From contig JALHPY010000031.1 of NCBI GenBank assembly GCA_022842305.1, positions 1 through 35,170 of the forward strand: a stretch of 35,170 nucleotides of DNA. The letters are read 5' to 3'. Position 1 is the first letter of the stretch. Every line of letters starts with the position of its first letter. Of this stretch, positions 28,020-35,170 are shown piece after piece. Position numbers and translations under genes: made by a program. The notes beneath the pieces are model-generated. The model was not told where the DNA came from. It saw only the letters and a list, made by a program, of their open reading frames with translations, and ran no database searches. The DNA is from Rubrivivax sp. (lineage in GTDB: Bacteria > Pseudomonadota > Gammaproteobacteria > Burkholderiales > Burkholderiaceae_C).

Positions 28020-29111
28020 CTATCCCTTTGAGGCCAACCCCTCCACTCCCTGCCTCGCCGCCTCCACCCCTTGCTCCACGATGCGCTGCTTCCACTCCGC
28101 CGTATCGGTGTAGAAGGCGTCGCGCATGCGCCGGCGTGCGGCTTCACGCAACGCCCGCGGCGCCTCAGGGTGGTTCTCGAACCACTGGTCCTGGCGCAGC
28201 GCGGCGATGACTTCTTCCATGGGCTGGGTGCCGTATTCCAGCGCGATGCCGGTGTACTGGGCCTGCGGGCATTCCTGTGCCGCGCCCGTCCACATCAGGC
28301 CCGAGAGCAGGGCCGAGCTGGACGAGCCGTCGTAGAGGGACGTCACCTTCTCGCCCCACCAGGCGCGGGCCCGCGCCAGCGCCGCGGGCTCGTCGGCGCA
28401 GGCGAAGATGCGCTCGCCGTGGCCGGAGGGCCCCAGCCCGGTGTGCAGGTCCAGCCAGCCCAGGCGGGTGCAGCGCGCGCCGTGTTCCTGCAGCACGTGG
28501 CCCAGCGCCTGCTGGCTCCAGCAGGGGTTGACGCCACCGTAGAACAGGCCCTCGGGGTGGCGGTACTGGCCGCCGGTGACGGCCGTCTGCAGCGCCCGCG
28601 CACCGTGGCGCGCGCCCCAGGCGGCCAGCGCCGCCTCGTTCTCGGCGCTGGGCGGCCATTGATGTGGCAGCAGCCAATGCGCGATCTCGTCGTAGGCCGT
28701 GTTCTCGGGCAGCGGGCGCGAGAAGTCGTGCCAGTTGCGGTTGAGGTCCACGTTCTCCTGCGTGGTGCGCCGCCAGAAGCTGAAGCCCCAGGGGTTGAGC
28801 CCGTGCAGGTAGAGCACGGCCACGCCCAGCGCGCGCGCCTGGGCATGGAAGCCGGGGTCGGCCAGCAGCGCGCACTGCACGCCCGAGCCGCAGAAGCCCT
28901 CCACGCCGTGGCAGGCGCTGCTGACGATGAGCAGGCCGCGCGCGTCGGCCGGACCGCAGCGCACCACGTCCAGCGCCAGCGTTTCGCCGTCGTGGCCCAG
29001 CAGCGGGTGGCGCTGCTCGTGCGCGTCCAGGCCGGCGGCTTCGGCCGCGGCCAGGAACTTGGCGCGCGCCTCGGCGTAGCTCTGGGCGAAGAAGCTCGAT
29101 GCGTCGGTCAT
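28020..29111 (-). CDS. DUF2817 / M14-like metallopeptidase family protein
   Basis: This 363-residue cytoplasmic protein belongs to the DUF2817 group related to M14 zinc carboxypeptidases and succinylglutamate desuccinylase-like enzymes. Zinc ligands are likely His68 and Glu71 (CHGVEG) and the His in LDLHTGLGP; NVDLNRNW and the Glu in ALEYGT fit the catalytic site. The start at 29109-29111 has GAGG upstream and avoids overlap with the gene before it. It lies 14 bases downstream of an M20 amidohydrolase on the same strand, so the two probably form an operon handling N-acyl amino acids or peptides. The substrate is unknown. Confidence 0.85.
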   Translation of the reverse strand: MTDASSFFAQSYAEARAKFLAAAEAAGLDAHEQRHPLLGHDGETLALDVVRCGPADARGLLIVSSACHGVEGFCGSGVQCALLADPGFHAQARALGVAVLYLHGLNPWGFSFWRRTTQENVDLNRNWHDFSRPLPENTAYDEIAHWLLPHQWPPSAENEAALAAWGARHGARALQTAVTGGQYRHPEGLFYGGVNPCWSQQALGHVLQEHGARCTRLGWLDLHTGLGPSGHGERIFACADEPAALARARAWWGEKVTSLYDGSSSSALLSGLMWTGAAQECPQAQYTGIALEYGTQPMEEVIAALRQDQWFENHPEAPRALREAARRRMRDAFYTDTAEWKQRIVEQGVEAARQGVEGLASKG

Positions 29112-29125
29112 GGCGGGCCTCGCCT

Positions 29126-30316
29126 TCAGCGCGGCGCCAGCCAGGCCTCGGCCAGGCGCACCCAGGCGGTGGCGCCCAGCGGGATCAAGTCGTCGTTGAA
29201 GTCGTAGCTGGGGTTGTGCAGCATGCACGGGCCGATGCCGTGGCCGCCGTCGCGGTGGCTGCCGTCACCGTTGCCCAGCACGAAGTAGCAGCCGGGCCTG
29301 GCCTGCAGGAAGTAGCTGAAGTCTTCGGCGCCCATGGTGGGCTCGAAGGCCACCACGTTGTCGGCGCCGACCACGCCGCCCAGAACGCTGCGCACGAATT
29401 CGGTCTCGGCCGGGTGGTTGATGGTGGGCGGGTAGTTGCGCACGAACTCGAATTCGCAGCCGGCGTCGAAGGCGGCGCAGGTGTGCTCGGCCACCGCGCG
29501 CATGCGGCGCTCTATCAGGTCCAGCAACTCCACCGAGAAGGTGCGCACGGTGCCGCGCAGCTCGCAGGTATCGGGCACCACGTTGGTGGCCTCGCCGCCG
29601 TGGATCATGGTGACCGAGATCACCCCGGGCTCGATGGGCTTGCGGTTGCGCGTGATGATGGTCTGGAAGCCCATCACCATCTGGCAGGCCACGGGCACCG
29701 GGTCGGTGCCCAGGTGCGGCAGCGCGGCGTGGCTGCCCTTGCCGCGCACGACGATGCGGAACTCGTTGCTGCTGGCCATCATCGCGCCCGGGTTCAGGCC
29801 CACCTGGCCGACGGGCATGCCGGGCCAGTTGTGCGCGCCGAACACGGCGTCCATGGGGAACTGCTCGAAGATGCCGTCCTTGATCATCTCGCGCGCGCCG
29901 CCGCCGCCTTCTTCGGCCGGCTGGAAGATCAGGTAGACGGTGCCGTCGAAGTTGCGGTGGCGCGCCAGGTGCCGCGCCGCCGCCAGCAGCATGGCGGTGT
30001 GGCCGTCGTGTCCGCAGGCGTGCATCTTGCCGGGGTGGCGGCTGGCGTGGGCAAAGCTGTTGTGCTCGGTCATGGGCAGCGCGTCCATGTCGGCGCGCAG
30101 GCCCACGGCGCGCGCGCTGCTGCCGTTCTTGACGATGCCCAGCACGCCGGTCCGGCCCAGGCCGCGGTGCACGGGGATGCCCCATTCGGCCAGGGCCTTG
30201 GCCACGATGTCGGCGGTGCGCTGTTCCTGGAAGCACAGCTCGGGGTGGGCGTGCAGGTCGCGGCGGATGGCGGCGATGCCTGCACTGTCGGCCAGGATGG
30301 GCTCGATCAGGTTCAT
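29126..30316 (-). CDS. M20D family amidohydrolase (hippurate hydrolase-like)
   Basis: This 396-residue protein has the M20D metal-site sequences LRADMDALPMTE, HACGHDGHTAMLL, FQPAEEGGGGA and the late MGAEDFSYFLQ. The dimerisation domain contains GKGSHAALPHLGTDP. Members hydrolyse N-acyl amino acids such as hippurate or indole-acetyl conjugates; sequence alone does not choose between them. It is the first gene of a two-gene operon with the DUF2817 peptidase and is divergent from the molybdopterin oxidoreductase across 96 bp. That gap carries a possible minus-strand -10 (TAAGAT) near 30347. Confidence 0.94.
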   Translation of the reverse strand: MNLIEPILADSAGIAAIRRDLHAHPELCFQEQRTADIVAKALAEWGIPVHRGLGRTGVLGIVKNGSSARAVGLRADMDALPMTEHNSFAHASRHPGKMHACGHDGHTAMLLAAARHLARHRNFDGTVYLIFQPAEEGGGGAREMIKDGIFEQFPMDAVFGAHNWPGMPVGQVGLNPGAMMASSNEFRIVVRGKGSHAALPHLGTDPVPVACQMVMGFQTIITRNRKPIEPGVISVTMIHGGEATNVVPDTCELRGTVRTFSVELLDLIERRMRAVAEHTCAAFDAGCEFEFVRNYPPTINHPAETEFVRSVLGGVVGADNVVAFEPTMGAEDFSYFLQARPGCYFVLGNGDGSHRDGGHGIGPCMLHNPSYDFNDDLIPLGATAWVRLAEAWLAPR

Positions 30317-30412
30317 GGCGGGGGCCCGGTGCGGAGGTGGGTTGCATCTTATCGAGGCAGCGCCGCGTCTGCGCGGGCGCCTTCCGGCAGCCCGTTGTGC
30401 GATAGTGTTTCG

Positions 30413-32482
30413 ATGAGCACTGCCGCATCTGCCTCCGGCACCCGCACCGTGCGCGGGGCCTGCCCGCACGACTGCCCCGACACCTGCGCGCTGCGCATCA
30501 CCGTGCAGGACGGGCGCGTGGTCAAGGTGGCCGGCGACCCCGACCACCCGCCCACGCACGGCGCGCTGTGCACCAAGGTCAGCCGCTACCCCGAGCGCAG
30601 CTACAGCCCCGATCGCGTGCTCACGCCGCTCAAGCGCGTGGGCCGCAAGGGCGAGGGCCGCTTCGAGCCCTGCAGCTGGGACGAAGCGCTGGACGACATC
30701 GCCGCGCGGCTGAAAGCCATCGCCGCGCGTGACCCGCAGGCCATCCTGCCCTACAGCTACGCCGGCACCATGGGCCTGGTGCAGGGCGACGGCATGTCGG
30801 CGCGCTTCTTCCACCGCCTGGGCGCCAGCCTGCTGGACCGCACCATCTGCAGCAGCGCCGGGGGCGAGGCGCTTACCGCCGCCTATGGGCTGCCGGTGGG
30901 CATGCACGCCGAGCACTTTGCAGAGAGCCGGCTGATCATCATCTGGGGCAGCAACTCGATCACCTCGAACCTGCACTTCTGGACCTTTGCGCAGCAGGCC
31001 AAGCGCGCCGGCGCCAGGCTCATCTGCATAGACCCGCGCCGCACCGAGACGGCAGAGAAGTGCCACCAGCACATCGCCCTGCTGCCCGGCACCGACGGCG
31101 CGCTGGCGCTGGGCCTGATGCACGAGCTGATCGCCAACGACGCGCTGGACCACGACTACCTGGCGCGCCATGTGGATGGCTGGCCCGCGCTGCGCGAGCG
31201 TGCGCTGCAATGGCCGCCCGAGCGCGCCGCTTCTGAGTGCGGCATCACGGCCGATGAAGTGCGCGGCCTGGCGCGCGACTACGCGGCCACCAAGCCGGCC
31301 GCCATCCGCCTGAACTACGGCATGCAGCGCGTGCGCGGCGGTGGCAATGCCGTGCGCCTGATCGCCATGCTGCCCTGCATCACCGGCGCCTGGCGCCACC
31401 GTGCGGGCGGGCTGCTGCTGTCCAGTTCGGGCTGGTTCCGGCCGCGCATGCGCGCGGCCTGGCTGCAGCGGCCCGATCTGCTGGGCGAAAGGCGCCCGCG
31501 CACCATCAACATGAGCACCATCGGCGACGATCTGCTGCGCGAAAGCTCAGCCGCCTTCGGGCCCCAGGTCGAGGCCGTGGTGGTCTACAACAGCAACCCG
31601 GTGGCCGTGGCGCCCGAAAGCGCGAAGGTGGCGCGCGGCTTTGCGCGCGAAGACCTGTTCTGCGTGGTGCTGGAGCACTTTCTCACCGACACCGCCGACC
31701 ACGCCGATTACGTGCTGCCGGCCACCACGCAGCTGGAGCACTGGGATGCGCACCGCGCCTACGGCCACACCTACGCCATGCTCAACGAGCCGGCCATCCC
31801 GCCGCTGGGCCAGGCGCGCTCCAACGCCGAGATCTTCCGCCAGCTGGCGGCGCGCATGGGCTACACCGAGCCCTGCTTTGCCGACAGCGACGAGACCATG
31901 GCGCGCGGCGCCTTCGACCCCGAGCACGTGGACCCGGCGGCGCTGGCCGCGCAGGGCTGGGCCAAGCTGAAGATCGCCGACGCGCCCTTCGCCGAAGGCG
32001 GCTTCCCCACGCCCGACGGCAAGGCGCGCGCCGGCAAGGCGCCCGGCCTGGATGTGCCCGACTACCTGCCCAACTACGAAGGCCCGCGCTCCGCCCCGGC
32101 GCTGGCGGCGCGCTACCCGCTGGCCATGATCTCGCCGCCGGCGCGGCACTTCCTCAACTCCAGCTTCGTCAACGTGCCCAGCCTGCGCGCGGCCGAGCGC
32201 GAGCCGCTGCTGGAGATGCACCCCCAGGACGCCGCCGCGCGCGGCATCACCAGCGGCGCCACGGTGCGCGTGTTCAACGAGCGCGGTGAATACCTTTGCA
32301 AGGCCGACGTGAACGAACGCGCCCGCCCCGGTGTGGTCAACGGCCTGGGCGTGTGGTGGCGCAAGTTCGGCCTGGCCGGCACCAACGTCAACCAGCTCAC
32401 GCACCAGCGCCTGACGGACATCGGCCGCGCGCCGACGTTCTACGACTGCCTGGTCGAGGTGCAGCCCTGCGCTGGCGCCTGA
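30413..32482 (+). CDS. Molybdopterin-dependent oxidoreductase with N-terminal [4Fe-4S] site
   Basis: This 689-residue protein binds a [4Fe-4S] cluster through Cys17, Cys21, Cys25 and Cys53 (C-x3-C-x3-C-x27-C, ACPHDCPDTC and GALC). The molybdopterin domains follow, with SYAGTMGLVQGDGMSARF, IIWGSNSITSNLH and a C-terminal cofactor-binding domain (HPQDAAARGI). It has no twin-arginine signal, so it is cytoplasmic. It resembles the common unassigned proteobacterial branch of the DMSO-reductase family; the substrate is unknown, and no electron-transfer subunit is adjacent. A GATAGT box lies six bases before the ATG, suggesting a leaderless message. Its stop overlaps the next start (TGATG). Confidence 0.9.
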   Translation: MSTAASASGTRTVRGACPHDCPDTCALRITVQDGRVVKVAGDPDHPPTHGALCTKVSRYPERSYSPDRVLTPLKRVGRKGEGRFEPCSWDEALDDIAARLKAIAARDPQAILPYSYAGTMGLVQGDGMSARFFHRLGASLLDRTICSSAGGEALTAAYGLPVGMHAEHFAESRLIIIWGSNSITSNLHFWTFAQQAKRAGARLICIDPRRTETAEKCHQHIALLPGTDGALALGLMHELIANDALDHDYLARHVDGWPALRERALQWPPERAASECGITADEVRGLARDYAATKPAAIRLNYGMQRVRGGGNAVRLIAMLPCITGAWRHRAGGLLLSSSGWFRPRMRAAWLQRPDLLGERRPRTINMSTIGDDLLRESSAAFGPQVEAVVVYNSNPVAVAPESAKVARGFAREDLFCVVLEHFLTDTADHADYVLPATTQLEHWDAHRAYGHTYAMLNEPAIPPLGQARSNAEIFRQLAARMGYTEPCFADSDETMARGAFDPEHVDPAALAAQGWAKLKIADAPFAEGGFPTPDGKARAGKAPGLDVPDYLPNYEGPRSAPALAARYPLAMISPPARHFLNSSFVNVPSLRAAEREPLLEMHPQDAAARGITSGATVRVFNERGEYLCKADVNERARPGVVNGLGVWWRKFGLAGTNVNQLTHQRLTDIGRAPTFYDCLVEVQPCAGA

Positions 32483-33564
32483 TGGCTGCGGGGGGCCTGG
32501 CCGGCACCGCCCTGCTGCTGGCCGCGGCCTGCCTGAGCAGCGGCTGCGACACGCTGGGCTCCCTCGGGTATTACGCCCAGGCGGCCGGCGGCCATGTCGA
32601 TCTGATGCGGCGCTCGCGCCCGGTGGCCGATGTGATCGAAGACCCGGCCACGCCGGCCGCGCGGCGCGAACGCCTGCAGCTGAGCCAGCGCATGCGCGAC
32701 TTCGCCACTGCCGAGCTGCAACTGCCCGACAACGCCAGCTACCGCCGCTATGCCGACCTGGAGCGCGAGGCCGTGGTCTGGAACGTGGTGGCCGCGCCCG
32801 AGCTGTCGCTGACGCTCAAGACCTGGTGCTTTCCGGTGATGGGCTGCGTGGGCTACCGCGGCTACTTCACGCGCGCCGCGGCCGATGCGCTGGCCGAAGC
32901 ACTGCGCGCGCAGGGGTTGGAGGTCTTCGTCTACGGCGTGCCGGCCTACAGCACGCTGGGCTGGAGCAACTGGCTGGGCGGCGACCCGCTGCTCAACACC
33001 TTCATCGGCTGGCCCGAGGCCGAACTGGCGCGCCTGATCTTCCACGAGCTGTCGCACCAGGTGGCCTATGCCGCCGACGACACCACCTTCAACGAAAGCT
33101 TTGCGGTGGCGGTGGAACGCATCGGTGGCCGGCGCTGGCAGGCGGCGCAGGGCGGCTCCGCCAGCGCCGATGTCATCGCGCAGGCCGAGCTGCAGAACCA
33201 GCGCCGCGAGGAGTTCCGCGCCTTCGCGCTGCGCTGGCGCGGCGAGTTGCAGGCCCTCTACACCAGCGCCACGCCCGACGACCAGAAGCGCGCGCGCAAG
33301 GCCGAGACCCTGGCGCGCATGCGCGCCGAGTACGACACGCTCAAGGCCCAGCGCTGGGGCGGCCAGACCACCTGGGATGGCTGGATGGGGCGCAGCAACA
33401 ATGCCGCTTTAGGCCTGATGGCCGCCTACCACGAGCTGGTGCCGCAGTTCGAGGCCTTGTTCGAGCGCAGCGGCGGCGACTTCGGCCGCTTCTACGGCCA
33501 TGTCAAGGCGCTGGCGGCCTTGCCCAAGGACGAGCGCCGCGCCAAACTCGCCGCCCCACCCTGA
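32482..33564 (+). CDS. Lipoprotein zinc aminopeptidase-like protein (COG4324)
   Basis: This 360-residue protein is coupled to the upstream gene (TGATG). The N-terminus is a lipoprotein signal with lipobox LSSGC and lipidated Cys22. The zinc motif is HELSH at 188-192, with a third ligand probably Glu205 in NESFAVAVE. WCFPVMGCVGYRGYF and VYGVPAYSTLGWSNWLGGDPL (taken as two parts) are typical of this predicted aminopeptidase family. It would sit on the periplasmic side of the inner or outer membrane. Activity is unproven for most members. It is 20 bases upstream of the PHA-system gene. Confidence 0.88.
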   Translation: MAAGGLAGTALLLAAACLSSGCDTLGSLGYYAQAAGGHVDLMRRSRPVADVIEDPATPAARRERLQLSQRMRDFATAELQLPDNASYRRYADLEREAVVWNVVAAPELSLTLKTWCFPVMGCVGYRGYFTRAAADALAEALRAQGLEVFVYGVPAYSTLGWSNWLGGDPLLNTFIGWPEAELARLIFHELSHQVAYAADDTTFNESFAVAVERIGGRRWQAAQGGSASADVIAQAELQNQRREEFRAFALRWRGELQALYTSATPDDQKRARKAETLARMRAEYDTLKAQRWGGQTTWDGWMGRSNNAALGLMAAYHELVPQFEALFERSGGDFGRFYGHVKALAALPKDERRAKLAAPP

Positions 33565-33584
33565 TCGATCCTGGAGCCCACTGC

Positions 33585-33977
33585 ATGTCCGAAATCCGCA
33601 TCCACCGCGAACACAGCCTGGGCCTGGCCCAGGCGCGCAAGATCGCCTGGGCCTGGGCCGAGCAGGTGGAGAGCGAGTTCAGCATGGAGTGCACGGTAGA
33701 GGAAGGCGAAGACAGCGATACCGTGGAGTTCACGCGCAGCGGCGTCAAGGGCCGGCTGATCGTGGCCGCCGATCACTTCGACCTCGAGGCCAAGCTGGGC
33801 TTTCTGCTGGGTGCCTTCAGCAAGACCATAGAGGCCGAGATCACCAAGAACCTGGACACCTTGCTGGCCCAGGGCAAGGCGCCTGCCAAGGCCCACGCCA
33901 CAGCCCACGCCAAGGCACCCGCCAAGAAGGCCGCCCACGCCAAGGTGCCCGCGGCCAAGAAGGCGGCCAAGCGCTAG
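33585..33977 (+). CDS. Polyhydroxyalkanoic acid system family protein (PHA_gran_rgn) with histone-like tail
   Basis: This 130-residue protein has an N-terminal domain (1-93) matching the PHA granule-region family (IHREHSLGLAQARKIAW, EFTRSGVKGRL, KLGFLLGAFSKTIEAEI). The last 35 residues are Ala/Lys/Pro/His repeats (KAPAKAHA, AKKAA) like histone H1 or the tail of PhaF, which can bind DNA. GGAG at 33573-33576 supports the ATG. Family members are found near PHA genes and are thought to act at storage granules; no other PHA gene is in this window. It converges on the DUF4139 gene with four bases between stops. Confidence 0.88.
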   Translation: MSEIRIHREHSLGLAQARKIAWAWAEQVESEFSMECTVEEGEDSDTVEFTRSGVKGRLIVAADHFDLEAKLGFLLGAFSKTIEAEITKNLDTLLAQGKAPAKAHATAHAKAPAKKAAHAKVPAAKKAAKR

Positions 33978-33981
33978 CGTT

Positions 33982-35170
33982 TCAGCGCGACTCGGTGATC
34001 GGCATGTCCTTGGGGTGGCTGATCAGGTACTCGGCCGTGAAGCGCTGCGTCTGCCCCGGCGCCAGCGTCAGCGCCCAGGCCACCACGCCGGGTTGATCCT
34101 GCCAGTTGCCGGCGCGCGGCGCCGGGTCGAACTGGCGCGTGACGCTGATCTTCTCGTCGGTGGCCACGGGCGTGGCTTCCAGTACCTCCAGTTGCACGGG
34201 GGTGCGGCGGCGGTTCTCGACGGTGTAGGCGCGGGCGATGCGGCGTTCGCTGCGCGTGCTGATGAAGCCGCTCTCGCTGCTTTGCTGCGGCACGGGTATG
34301 ACCTGCACGCGCACCTGTTCGTCGCGGCCGAAGGGCAGGGTGAGCTGCTCGCGCGTGCCCAGGCTGAACACGCTCTGCCCCACCACCTGGTTGCCGCGCA
34401 TCAGGCGCAGCGGGCCTTCGGGCCACACGCCGGTGGGCCGTGGCAGCTCGGCCACCAGCCAGGCGCTGGCGTCGGCGGCGGGCGTGGTCTGCACCTTCAC
34501 GGTGGCCGGCCAGCGCGCGCTGCCCAGCGACAGGCTCACGCGCTGCGCGCCGCTGCCCACGTCCACCGTGCCCGGCACCTCGAACTCGGTGGCGAACTCG
34601 CCCTCCATCACCTGCACCGCGAATTCGGGCTCGTCGGCCTGGTCGCGCGCGGCCATCGCGGCCGACGCGGGCGCGGCCAGGGCCTTGAAGGCGCGCGTGG
34701 GCGTGGCGCGCTCCATCATCGCCACCTCTGGCGGCCGCGGTGACACCTGCCAGGGCCGCGGCTGCGGCCCGCGCGTGGCGCCGCGCGGCGAGCCGGTGGA
34801 CAGGCGCAGCGCCACGCCGACCCAGTCTTCACCGCTGCGCTGGCTGACCTGTGCCAGGCGCTCGATGTCCACCTGGCCGGCGTCGGCGTCCAGCGCGGCG
34901 CGGTAGGCCGGCGCCCAGGTCGGGCCGGCCACCTGGTAGTGCAGGCGCAGCTGGCCTGCACTGCTGGCGGCCAGGGCGATGCGCAGTTGGCGTACCTCGC
35001 CCTGCGGTTTGGCACTGCGCTCGCGCTCGCTGATCAGCGGCTGCAGCTCGCGCGCCAGCGCCTCGCGCTCGCGCTGCAGGCGGTGCTGCTCCAGCAAGGC
35101 CTGCTGGCCGCCGCGCTGGATGGCGGCCAGCGTGGCCGGCAGCGCCGCAGCCGGCGGGGCGGGGGGCGCG
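33982..35170 (-). CDS. DUF4139 domain protein (mucoidy inhibitor MuiA-like), C-terminal part
   Basis: The frame remains open to the window edge, so the N-terminus is missing; about 396 residues are seen. The first visible part is a Gln/Arg/Glu coiled coil (LLEQHRLQREREALARELQ). A beta-rich DUF4139 domain follows, with YQVAGPTWAPAYRAALD, the VGVALRLSTGSP segment and a C-terminal RAYTVENRRRTPVQLEV. Full-length members have a DUF4140 domain before the coiled coil and usually a signal peptide. The function is not established; the MuiA name comes from an effect on mucoidy. Confidence 0.85.
   Translation of the reverse strand, partial: APPAPPAAALPATLAAIQRGGQQALLEQHRLQREREALARELQPLISERERSAKPQGEVRQLRIALAASSAGQLRLHYQVAGPTWAPAYRAALDADAGQVDIERLAQVSQRSGEDWVGVALRLSTGSPRGATRGPQPRPWQVSPRPPEVAMMERATPTRAFKALAAPASAAMAARDQADEPEFAVQVMEGEFATEFEVPGTVDVGSGAQRVSLSLGSARWPATVKVQTTPAADASAWLVAELPRPTGVWPEGPLRLMRGNQVVGQSVFSLGTREQLTLPFGRDEQVRVQVIPVPQQSSESGFISTRSERRIARAYTVENRRRTPVQLEVLEATPVATDEKISVTRQFDPAPRAGNWQDQPGVVAWALTLAPGQTQRFTAEYLISHPKDMPITESR

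Noticed and set aside
27694..28095. A 133-codon minus-strand open frame at the islet edge
   Set aside because: It overlaps the end of the DUF2817 gene and its start is Gly/Ala shadow sequence; only the inner stretch may be debris, so it is noted as a finding rather than a gene.

Overview
This is a GC-rich, tightly packed chromosomal segment of a betaproteobacterium, most likely a member of the Comamonadaceae. That placement is an inference. It rests on the dusB-fis-purH and ruvC arrangement, a PHA-granule-region protein, the style of the two c-di-GMP proteins, and a sigma28-type promoter of the form TCAAG-N11-GCCGATA. Genes overlap by ATGA, and convergent genes end within a few bases of each other.

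Layout. 1-3318: the tail of a hybrid sensor kinase (receiver plus Hpt), coupled to a receiver/GGDEF/EAL protein. A 149-residue unknown protein follows behind a good sigma28 (FliA) promoter. 3373-5404 (minus): an M32 carboxypeptidase and a YqaA-type membrane protein. 5516-10709 (plus): dusB, fis, purH, a PlsC-like acyltransferase, a CdsA-like membrane protein that has lost its key residues, and ruvC. A 146-bp hairpin-rich insert bounded by 9-bp direct repeats separates the acyltransferase from the CdsA-like gene. 10778-13920: a 54-residue exported peptide, a stand-alone AAA+ ATPase and a 7TM diguanylate cyclase. 13983-16187: a patatin/beta-barrel type Vd autotransporter. 16203-20307: a cyclic-nucleotide-gated MscS-type channel and a polyphosphate:AMP phosphotransferase, divergent from a class III adenylate cyclase with an FHA domain. 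20319-22655: a LysE-type exporter and a YadG/YadH-type ABC transporter.

22662-28019 is an islet of visibly lower GC. It begins beside a truncated, frameshifted copper amine oxidase. It carries a 1393-residue exported RHS/YD-repeat protein whose C-terminal tip looks like a permuted papain (LRAT/NlpC-like) toxin. A 94-residue membrane protein overlaps the RHS stop codon and is the candidate immunity protein. 28020-35170 returns to high-GC core-like genes: a DUF2817/M14-like peptidase, an M20 amidohydrolase, a molybdopterin oxidoreductase, a lipoprotein metallopeptidase, a PHA-system protein and the end of a DUF4139 protein.

The strongest candidates for undescribed biology are four: the signal-peptide RHS toxin with its overlapping immunity candidate; the cyclase/gated-channel/polyphosphate-kinase cluster; the sigma28-driven orphan gene beside c-di-GMP signalling genes; and the 146-bp insert between two formerly adjoining lipid genes.
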